DNA from: DASZIT01 sp036489495
Lineage (GTDB): Bacteria > Actinomycetota > Acidimicrobiia > Acidimicrobiales > RAAP-2
Reading direction: 5' to 3'
DNA: 17,353 nt
Assembly: GCA_036489495.1 (NCBI GenBank)
Contig: DASXFR010000034.1
Coordinates: 1-17,353, forward strand
Of this stretch, positions 1-6,669 are shown piece by piece. Below the pieces are notes generated by a model, which ran no database searches, had not been told where the DNA came from, and saw only the letters and a program-made list of their open reading frames with translations. Both the position numbers and the translations under genes were made by a program. Within the stretch, counting starts at the first letter, position 1, and each line of letters starts with the position of its first letter.

Positions 1-135
1 GTGGCCAATCCGGGTCGGGCCACCGGCCGGGTGCGGTTGCTGCCGGTGGCGAGTTTCCGTCACCGGTCGACCGGGCTCACCGGTGAGGTGCCGGTGGTGA
101 AGCGGCTCGACTCCCCGGAGGAAGTCGCCTCTTGA
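1..135 (+). CDS. 3' end of an unidentified coding sequence (partial)
   Basis: An open frame runs from the window edge to a TGA at 133-135, giving the last 44 residues of a protein that begins outside the window. About four fifths of its codons end in G or C, as in the neighbouring genes, which supports real coding. The tail is rich in Arg, Val and Pro and ends in an acidic stretch (DSPEEVAS). It carries no motif I can assign. Its stop overlaps the TTG start of the next gene (TTGA), so the two are probably co-transcribed and translationally coupled. Given the two glycosyltransferases downstream it may be another glycan-assembly gene, but that is inference from position only. Confidence 0.5.
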   Translation: MANPGRATGRVRLLPVASFRHRSTGLTGEVPVVKRLDSPEEVAS

Positions 136-1220
136 CGCGTCGGATCGACCAGGTGATCCCGACGTTGGCGAGTCGGGACGCCATCGGGGGACATGTCGTG
201 CAGCTTCGGGATCTTCTCCGGTCCCGGGGTTTCGAATCCGACATCTTCTACGGCAATGCCAGCGCCGACCGGTTCGACTACGGGTTCCCGATCTCCCGGC
301 TGGGCGACCCGTCGTCGAACGACCGGGTACTGCTGTACCAGCTCTCGATCGGGAGCGGGGTCGCCGACATCTTCCGGGACCGCAGCGAGCGGAAGTTCGT
401 GAACTACCACAACATCACCCCGGCCGATCTGTTGGAGGCCTGGATCCCGGCGGTGGGGGAGGAGGTCCGCTGGGGCCGATCCCAGTTGCGGGACCTGGCC
501 CCGGTGACCGAGTTCGCGGTGGCCGACTCGATGTTCAACGAACGGGAGCTACAGGCGGCCGGCTACCAGGTGACCGCCACCGTGCCGCTGCTCCTCGACC
601 TCGACAGCTTTGCCGGCTCGCCGGATCCGACTCTGGCCAAGCGCCTCCAGGCCGAGAAGGAGGCGGACAGCGGCACCGACTTATTGTTCGTCGGCAAGGT
701 GTCTCCCCACAAGGGCCAGCACGACCTGGTCAAAACACTGGCCACCTACCGCCGGCTCTACGACCCCGCCGCCCGGCTCCGGCTGGTCGGTGGCGCCATC
801 AGCGAGGACTACCAAAAAGCGGTGGAACGGTTTGCCGACGAGCTCGGGCTCACCGACGCCGTCGAATTCGCCGGCTCGGTGTCCCACGAGGAGCTGATCG
901 CCTACTACGCGGCAGCCGACGCCTTCGTCTGCCTCTCCAACCACGAGGGATTCTGCGTGCCGCTGCTCGAGTCGATGTACCACCAGGTGCCCATCGTGGC
1001 CTACACCAACACCGCGGTCCCCGAGACGGTGGCCACCGCCGGACTAGTGCTCCCGGACAAGCAGCCGGCCCGGGTGGCGGCCGCCATCCACCGGGTGGTC
1101 ACCGACCCGAGCCTGCAGACGGCCCTGGCCCGGGCGGCGTCGGAGCGGGTGGCGTGGTTCGCCCTTCCGAGGGTGAAGGAGGGATTCGCCTCCGCCCTCG
1201 AAGCCGCCTACGCGGCGTGA
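132..1220 (+). CDS. GT4-family glycosyltransferase
   Basis: This 362-residue protein is probably a cytoplasmic retaining glycosyltransferase of the GT-B fold, family GT4, moving a sugar from a nucleotide-sugar donor to a surface glycan precursor. The N-terminal half has an early GGHV element for the acceptor-side Rossmann domain. The C-terminal half begins with LLFVGKVSPHKG (K189 and K194 are the usual donor-phosphate contacts). It continues with the LRLVGG strand and the family's E-x7-E motif in HEGFCVPLLE (E272 and E280). The TTG start is preferred because a strong ribosome-binding site, GGAGGAAG, lies at 117-124, seven bases upstream. The start overlaps the previous stop by four bases. The next gene begins about 20 bases downstream, so this is an operon. 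Donor and acceptor cannot be read from the sequence. Confidence 0.9.
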   Translation: MTRRIDQVIPTLASRDAIGGHVVQLRDLLRSRGFESDIFYGNASADRFDYGFPISRLGDPSSNDRVLLYQLSIGSGVADIFRDRSERKFVNYHNITPADLLEAWIPAVGEEVRWGRSQLRDLAPVTEFAVADSMFNERELQAAGYQVTATVPLLLDLDSFAGSPDPTLAKRLQAEKEADSGTDLLFVGKVSPHKGQHDLVKTLATYRRLYDPAARLRLVGGAISEDYQKAVERFADELGLTDAVEFAGSVSHEELIAYYAAADAFVCLSNHEGFCVPLLESMYHQVPIVAYTNTAVPETVATAGLVLPDKQPARVAAAIHRVVTDPSLQTALARAASERVAWFALPRVKEGFASALEAAYAA

Positions 1221-1242
1221 CCGCCGCCCGCCGCCCGGTGTG

Positions 1243-2502
1243 ATGCGAGTCACCTTCGTCGTACCCCGTTACGGGCCGGCGATCATCGGTGGCGCCGAGA
1301 CCGCCGCTCGGCGGCTGGCCGAGGGGCTGGGGTCGGAACGAGGGTGGGACGTCGAGGTCCTGACCAGCTGTGCCGAGGATTTCGTCACCTGGGCCGACGT
1401 CTACCCGGAGGAGGAGCACCGCATCAACGGGGTGAGGGTCCACCGGTTCCGGTCGGCGGCCGGACGGGATCCGTCCTTCCATGCGCTGTCGGCGGGGTTG
1501 CTGGCCGATCCGGCGTCGGCGTCGTTGCCGGACTCCGAACGGTGGCTGGATCTGCAGGGCCCGGTGATCCCGGCCCTGGCCGACGCGGCCGAAGCCTCGA
1601 CCGCCGACGTCATGGTCTTCTATCCCTATCTCTACTATCCGACCGCCCGGGTGATCGACCGGGTGGCAACCCCCACCGTGCTCCATCCCGCCGCCCATGA
1701 CGAGCCGGCCTTGCACCTGCCGGTCTTCCCCCGGGTCTTCGAGGCGGCCGACGCCTTGGTGTTCCAGACCGAGGCGGAACGGGAATTGGTCCAGGGGATC
1801 TTTCCCGTCGCCTCCCATCACCAGATGCTGCTCGGCCTCGGGGTGGATGATCCGTCCCCCGGCTCCCTGGCCAAGGCGCCCGGCGATCCCGAGGTTCCCG
1901 GCGTTCCCTATCTGCTGTGCCTGGGCCGGGTCGACAGCCACAAGGGAACCACCACCTTGGCGTCGATGTTCGGCGCCTACAAGGAGCGTCATCCCGGACC
2001 CCTCCGGCTGGCGTTGGCGGGACCGGTGGTCGACGCCCCACCCCCGCATCCCGACATCGACGTGGTGGGAGCGGTGTCGGAGGCGGCCAAATGGGAACTG
2101 CTGAGCCAGGCGGTGGCGCTGGTGTCCCCGTCGAGGTGGGAGGCGTTCTCGTTGGTCATCGCCGAGGCCTGGAGCGCCCGCACCCCGGTGGTGGTCAATG
2201 CTGCCTGCGGTGCCACCGCCGAGCACGCCCGGCGTTCGGGCGGCGGGTTATCCTTCCATGGCTACGCCGAGCTCGAGGTCATCATCGAGCGTTTGGCCGA
2301 CGACGATGCCCTGGCCACCGAACTCGGCCGGCGGGGTCGTTCCTACGTCGACCGTCACTTCCGGTGGCCGATGGTGATCGACCGCTATGCCGGGTTCCTC
2401 GAGTCGGTGGCGGGTGCTCCCCGCCGATCAGATGCCGGTCCCCAGCGGTCGGGGCCCCGCCTGGCTGATCAGGTGTACCCCGAGAATGGTGGTTCCGGGT
2501 AG
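1243..2502 (+). CDS. GT4-family glycosyltransferase, second copy
   Basis: This is another GT-B glycosyltransferase, 419 residues from the ATG; an adjacent GTG at 1240 would add one residue. The N-terminus shows VTFVVPRYGPAIIGGAE, with the GGAE acceptor-domain loop typical of GT4 enzymes. The C-terminal donor domain starts at LLCLGRVDSHKG and contains SRWEAFSLVIAE, an E-x7-E motif (E300 and E308). It is only distantly similar to the preceding gene, so it is not a recent duplicate. No Shine-Dalgarno sequence is visible in the 22-base gap, so translation may be coupled to the upstream gene. The last 33 or so residues are Gly/Pro/Arg-rich, fall outside the catalytic fold and overlap the end of the convergent membrane-protein gene. 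Likely role: envelope glycan synthesis, specificity unknown. Confidence 0.9.
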   Translation: MRVTFVVPRYGPAIIGGAETAARRLAEGLGSERGWDVEVLTSCAEDFVTWADVYPEEEHRINGVRVHRFRSAAGRDPSFHALSAGLLADPASASLPDSERWLDLQGPVIPALADAAEASTADVMVFYPYLYYPTARVIDRVATPTVLHPAAHDEPALHLPVFPRVFEAADALVFQTEAERELVQGIFPVASHHQMLLGLGVDDPSPGSLAKAPGDPEVPGVPYLLCLGRVDSHKGTTTLASMFGAYKERHPGPLRLALAGPVVDAPPPHPDIDVVGAVSEAAKWELLSQAVALVSPSRWEAFSLVIAEAWSARTPVVVNAACGATAEHARRSGGGLSFHGYAELEVIIERLADDDALATELGRRGRSYVDRHFRWPMVIDRYAGFLESVAGAPRRSDAGPQRSGPRLADQVYPENGGSG

Positions 2503-4221
2503 CAGCTGCCAGACCCGGTAGCCGCCGATGGGCTGGGGGGTGGACACCGGTAGCGCGTAGCCCTGGGCCGCCAGGGACGCCAATCCCGGGAGGGTCGGCG
2601 ACGCCACCAGAAACACCGAGCCCGACGGGGCGGTGGCCACCGCGTTGCCCTTGGCGTAGTACAGCGCCCCCTGGACCTGGTTGTAGAGCACACCGTCGGG
2701 TTGGATGAGGGCGATCCGAAGGCCGGGGAGGGCGTAACCGGCGTTTCGGTAGATGTTGGCCCCTCCGTCGACGGTGTCGAACACCACCACGTCGCGAGCC
2801 GGGGTGACCGACGGGGCGAGACCGGTCAGGGCGGTGTCGATGGCGTCGGCACCGGTGATGGTGGCCCGGGTGTCGGCATACGGCGCCTGGTATCGGGCCT
2901 GCTGCAACCAGAGTCCGCCGGCGGTGGGCTTCAGCCAGCGTTGGGGTAGCACCCCGTTCCCGTCGAGGAACCGCTGGGTCCCGAGGGCGACCACCGCGGC
3001 CACCGCCAACGAGGTGGGTACCAGCCAGAACCGGGAGTAACGAGCCGGGGCGCCGCGACGTCGAGGCTGTCGGGTAAGCGCCGACAACGGGAGTAGCAGG
3101 GCGATGACCGCGGCGGGAAGGTAGGCCAGCAGGTAGCCCCCCTTGGCGAACTGGACGAGGGCGACGATGGCCACCGGCGGAACGATGGCGGCGGTGAGAA
3201 TGGCCGCCTTCGACTGGTACCAGGGGCGGGACCAGATGGGTGCCGAGGTCGGATCGGGTTCGGCGCCGGCATCAGCGGCATCGGAACGGAGACGCCGGAC
3301 CACGCCGCGGACGGCCAGCGCCACCCCCGCCAGCAGCGCCACCGCCGCCAACGGCGCCAGGGCCACCACCGTGTAGCCGGCGAAAGTGCCGAGGTTGAGG
3401 TGACCGCCAGGGGCGTGATCGAGGATCGACGTCGCCTGGGCCGCCCCGGTGGCCTCGGTGCGGGTCGCCCGGATCCAAGTGCCGATGCCCCCCGGCTGTT
3501 GGAGGGCCATCGGGATCATCCACACCGCCACCGACGCCGACCCCGCGCCCACCGTGATGGCCAGGCGTCCCCATCGTCGGGTCGAGCCGACGATGGCCAG
3601 GATGGTCAGGATGGCGAAGGCCTGGACGATGGACGGTCGGAAGCCGGCCAGCAGTCCGAGGGCGACGATCGCCCCGACGCCATGCCAACTCCCAGGGCGG
3701 GCCCGCCAGGCCAGGATGATCAGGAGCGAACCGGCGACGGCGTCGAACGAGTAGGTGGACACGATCGAACCGCTGAACCAGGTGAACGGGGAGCTGGCCA
3801 CGATCACCCCGGCGGCAATGCCCGTCCATCGCCCCCCGAGATCGCGGCCGGCCACGACGGCCAGACCGGCGCCGGCCGCCGACGCGAGGGCCGCCACCAC
3901 CACCAGGCTATGGACGGCGCCCAGGCCACTCAGGGACTTCACCAATCGACCCGCCTCGACGTAGAGCCAGTAGCCGGGTGGCTGGGGTTGACCGTGGGTC
4001 ACGTCGAAGTGGTTGACGGCCGAGGCGTATTGGGCGGAATCCCAATCGGTCGGTCCCTTGGCCGCGGTGACCAGGCGGACGACCAGCGCGGCGGCCGCCA
4101 CCAACCACGGTGTCGGGTCGAAAAGAAACCGTCGGGACGGTCGTTGGATGATCTCGCTCCGGGTTGGCCGGTCCGGGGTTTCCACCTCGTCACCAGCGGT
4201 GGCGGGCGGTGACGAGTGCAT
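2428..4221 (-). CDS. Polytopic membrane glycosyltransferase-like protein (GT-C/GT39 style)
   Basis: A 597-residue integral membrane protein with roughly ten or eleven hydrophobic segments. The first follows a short cytoplasmic N-terminus at about residues 39-55; later ones include LVVVAALASAAGAGLAVVAG and YLLAYLPAAVIALLLPL. Right after the first segment comes an extracytoplasmic loop with DWDSAQY (D59 and D61) and a downstream QPQPPGYW stretch. An acidic pair there is the hallmark of GT-C enzymes that use polyprenyl-phosphate sugars (PMT, ArnT and related families). About 190 C-terminal residues form a probable soluble outer domain. The frame stays open up to 4845, but that part is antisense to the neighbouring secreted-protein gene. 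The ATG at 4221 is the first sensible start, although only a weak GGGA precedes it. Likely job: transferring a lipid-linked sugar to a protein or glycan outside the membrane. The general class is fairly sure, the substrate unknown. Confidence 0.8.
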   Translation of the reverse strand: MHSSPPATAGDEVETPDRPTRSEIIQRPSRRFLFDPTPWLVAAAALVVRLVTAAKGPTDWDSAQYASAVNHFDVTHGQPQPPGYWLYVEAGRLVKSLSGLGAVHSLVVVAALASAAGAGLAVVAGRDLGGRWTGIAAGVIVASSPFTWFSGSIVSTYSFDAVAGSLLIILAWRARPGSWHGVGAIVALGLLAGFRPSIVQAFAILTILAIVGSTRRWGRLAITVGAGSASVAVWMIPMALQQPGGIGTWIRATRTEATGAAQATSILDHAPGGHLNLGTFAGYTVVALAPLAAVALLAGVALAVRGVVRRLRSDAADAGAEPDPTSAPIWSRPWYQSKAAILTAAIVPPVAIVALVQFAKGGYLLAYLPAAVIALLLPLSALTRQPRRRGAPARYSRFWLVPTSLAVAAVVALGTQRFLDGNGVLPQRWLKPTAGGLWLQQARYQAPYADTRATITGADAIDTALTGLAPSVTPARDVVVFDTVDGGANIYRNAGYALPGLRIALIQPDGVLYNQVQGALYYAKGNAVATAPSGSVFLVASPTLPGLASLAAQGYALPVSTPQPIGGYRVWQLLPGTTILGVHLISQAGPRPLGTGI

Positions 4222-4305
4222 TCCCAACAGTAGCCAGCCGGGGGCAATTGTTGGTGTCCGCACGGCAATTCGGGTACCCAGCGTGTCGCGCTGCCGATCG
4301 CTACC
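4222..4305. promoter_or_regulatory. Divergent intergenic region with a GGCAATT direct repeat
   Basis: These 84 bases separate the divergent membrane-glycosyltransferase and propeller-protein genes and must carry promoters for both. I see no convincing -35/-10 pair on either strand. The heptamer GGCAATT occurs twice, at 4243-4249 and 4264-4270, exactly 21 bases apart. That is about two helical turns, so both copies face the same side of the DNA. It could be a regulator site, but this is a weak inference from spacing alone. Confidence 0.35.
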
Positions 4306-6588
4306 ATGCATCCCATGGCACTTCAACGGGGAAATCATCGACAGGATCAGCGCGGGCGGGTCACCCGAGCGGTAGGCGCGGTCGTGACCCTTGGCGCGTT
4401 GGTGGCGCCGGGCCTTATGGCTTCGAGTCCGGCCTCGGCGGCAACCGCCAAGCCCGAAGCGCTTCAATCCCACGCGGTGACCACGTCGCTGGTGTGGACC
4501 CAGACGCTGCCCGATGGAGGCTCGCCCATCGCGCTGTCGTCGCCGTCGGTGGCCAACCTCGACGGTTCGCCTTCGGTGGTGGTCGGTGACCGCGGCGGCA
4601 ACTTGTGGGCGTTCCATCTCGCCAATGGGACCGCGCCGGCCGGGTGGCCGGCCCACATCGGGGGCGTCCCCATCGATTCGACGCCCTCGTCGGCATCCGT
4701 CGACGGGAGCGGTCTCGACACGGTGTTTGTCGGCGGCGGAAACGCCGCCAATCCGCATGTCGGCGGGTATGGCGCGTTCAATCATGTCGGGGCTCAGGTG
4801 TGGGGGGTCAACGCCGTCGACTCGCAAGGCCCGCAAGGTGTGCAAGCCTCCATGTCGGTCGGGAGCATCGACGGGGTGACCGGGGTCACCGCTCCGTCAC
4901 TCGGCCAGAATCAGTACGCCCTCAACGCGGTGAACGGCGCGCTCCTCCCCGGTTGGCCGTTCTTCATCGCCGACAGTTCGTTCACTACACCGGCACTGGC
5001 TGACCTCTACGGAAACGGACAGACGGAGATCGTGGAAGGCGGCGACTCCACCGCCGGCGTGGCCAACGGGGTCACCTATACCAACGGCGGGCACCTCCGG
5101 GTCCTGGGCGGCGGCGGGAACCTCATCTGCGATCACGACGTCAACCAGACGGTCGACTCGTCGCCGGCGGTGGGCAACTTCCTGGCCGGTGGGGGGATGG
5201 GGATCGCCTTCGGAACCGGTTCGTTCTTCCCCGGCGCCTCCGACTCCAATTCGATCTTCGGGGCCGACGCCAACTGCAACATCGCCTGGAAGACCAACCT
5301 CGGTGGCAACACCGTCGACAGCCCGGCGATTGGCGACACGGTGGGTGACGGTTCGGAGCAGGTGATCGAGGGAGCCGACACCGGATCGGGCGGTTCGGTG
5401 TGGGTCCTGAACGGGGCCAACGGCCAGCCGCTACCCGGGTGGCCGCAGACCACCGCCGGCCGGATCATCGGCGGGATCACCGCCGCTGACCTCACCGGTG
5501 GCGGGTACAACGACGTGTTGGTCCCGACCACCTCCGGCCTGGTCATCTATGACGGACGCACCGCTGCGGTGGTGGCCACCCTCGGGGCCGGGACCATCGG
5601 ACTCCAGAACTCCCCGATGGTCACCATCGATCCCAACGGGATGATCGGCATCACCATCGCCGGGTACGGGGCGGCCAACCAGGGCATCATCCAGCATTAT
5701 CAGGTCGCCGGCTCCGCCGGTCACTCGCTGGGCAAGCGGTCGTGGCCGATGTTCCACCACGATCCCCAGCTCACCGGCTTCCTGTCGCAGGGCGCCCCCG
5801 GTCACCTCACCCAGCCGATGGTGGGGATGGCCGCGACTCCGGACGGCAAGGGGTACTGGAACGTGGCCGCCGACGGCGGGATCTTCTCCTTCGGTGACGC
5901 GGCCTTCTTCGGATCCACCGGGGGAATCCATCTCAACAAACCCATCGTCGGGATGGCCGCCACCCGCGACGGCAAGGGCTACTGGCTGGTCGCCTCCGAC
6001 GGCGGCATCTTCGCCTTCGGCGACGCCGGCTTCCACGGGTCGACCGGCAGCCTCACCCTCAACCGGCCGGTGGTAGGGATGGCCGCGACTCCGGACGGGG
6101 ATGGCTACTGGCTGGTCGCCTCCGACGGCGGCATCTTCGCCTTCGGGGACGCCGGCTTCTACGGGTCCACCGGCCGCCTCCCCCTCAACCGGCCGGTGGT
6201 GGGCATGGCCACCACCGCCGACGGCGGTGGCTACTGGCTGGTCGCCTCCGACGGCGGCATCTTCTCCTTCGGGGACGCCGCCTTCCGCGGGTCCACCGGC
6301 AGCCTGGCGCTCAACCGGCCGGTGGTGGGGATGGCCGCGACTCCCGACGGCGGTGGCTACTGGCTGGTCGCCTCCGACGGCGGCATCTTCGCCTTCGGCA
6401 ACGCCCAGTTCTTCGGATCGACCGGGAATCTCAACCTGGTGCTCCCGGTCGTCGGGATGACGACCGCGCCCCGCGGCACCGGGTATTGGATGGTGGCCGC
6501 CGACGGGGGCATCTTCGCCTTCGGCAGTGCCGGCTTCTTCGGGTCGATGCCCGCGGTGTTCGCCGCCCAGACCGCCGGGCAGGACTGA
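4306..6588 (+). CDS. Secreted double-propeller protein: FG-GAP/PQQ-like domain plus six 42-residue repeats
   Basis: A 760-residue exported protein. Residues 1-45 form a signal peptide with a basic, Arg-rich n-region, a hydrophobic core (VGAVVTLGALVAPGLMA) and a SPASA signal-peptidase I site. Residues 46-500 look like an FG-GAP/VCBS or PQQ-type beta-propeller. It has recurring blade starts (SPSVANLDG, TPALADLYGNG, SSPAVGNF, DSPAIGDTVGDG) and GxPLPGWP-like loops, and it closes with WPMFHHDPQLTG, a phrase common at the end of such domains. From residue 504 to the end come six tandem 42-residue repeats of the type VGMAATPDGxGYWLVASDGG, probably a second, six-bladed propeller. There are no catalytic residues I recognise; an adhesion or surface-scaffold role is inferred. 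Translation could start at the ATG at 4306 or at 4315; neither has a clear ribosome-binding site. The next gene carries the same repeat module. Confidence 0.85.
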   Translation: MHPMALQRGNHRQDQRGRVTRAVGAVVTLGALVAPGLMASSPASAATAKPEALQSHAVTTSLVWTQTLPDGGSPIALSSPSVANLDGSPSVVVGDRGGNLWAFHLANGTAPAGWPAHIGGVPIDSTPSSASVDGSGLDTVFVGGGNAANPHVGGYGAFNHVGAQVWGVNAVDSQGPQGVQASMSVGSIDGVTGVTAPSLGQNQYALNAVNGALLPGWPFFIADSSFTTPALADLYGNGQTEIVEGGDSTAGVANGVTYTNGGHLRVLGGGGNLICDHDVNQTVDSSPAVGNFLAGGGMGIAFGTGSFFPGASDSNSIFGADANCNIAWKTNLGGNTVDSPAIGDTVGDGSEQVIEGADTGSGGSVWVLNGANGQPLPGWPQTTAGRIIGGITAADLTGGGYNDVLVPTTSGLVIYDGRTAAVVATLGAGTIGLQNSPMVTIDPNGMIGITIAGYGAANQGIIQHYQVAGSAGHSLGKRSWPMFHHDPQLTGFLSQGAPGHLTQPMVGMAATPDGKGYWNVAADGGIFSFGDAAFFGSTGGIHLNKPIVGMAATRDGKGYWLVASDGGIFAFGDAGFHGSTGSLTLNRPVVGMAATPDGDGYWLVASDGGIFAFGDAGFYGSTGRLPLNRPVVGMATTADGGGYWLVASDGGIFSFGDAAFRGSTGSLALNRPVVGMAATPDGGGYWLVASDGGIFAFGNAQFFGSTGNLNLVLPVVGMTTAPRGTGYWMVAADGGIFAFGSAGFFGSMPAVFAAQTAGQD
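5815..6588 (+). repeat. Six tandem 126-bp (42-aa) repeats, array A
   Basis: Units start at 5815, 5941, 6067, 6193, 6319 and 6445, each 126 bases and in frame; the last unit runs into the protein's C-terminus. The consensus reads P-V-V-G-M-A-A-T-P-D-G, then GYWLVASDGGIF, then FGDAxFxGSTG and a Leu-Asn ending. The central core is almost identical from unit to unit also at DNA level, which points to amplification or homogenisation by recombination. The spacing fits one four-stranded propeller blade per unit. Confidence 0.95.
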
Positions 6589-6616
6589 CCGCCGGGCGGT
6601 TTCGGCCTTTGGGTGT
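6588..6616 (+). terminator. Weak possible terminator after the propeller gene
   Basis: Just after the stop codon, ACCGC (6588-6592) pairs with GCGGT (6596-6600) around a CGG loop and is followed by TTTCGGCCTTT. The stem is only five pairs and the T-run is broken, so termination may be partial and the next gene could be co-transcribed. Confidence 0.3.
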
Positions 6617-6669
6617 CACCCGATTCGATGGCGCCCGACAGTAGTGTCAGGCACAACGTGCGTGGGCGA

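Noticed and set aside
4222..4845. N-terminal extension of the membrane-glycosyltransferase frame on the - strand
   Set aside because: It is antisense to the signal peptide and first blades of the secreted propeller protein. It translates to Arg/Gly/His-rich sequence without membrane segments, and a reasonable start exists at 4221.
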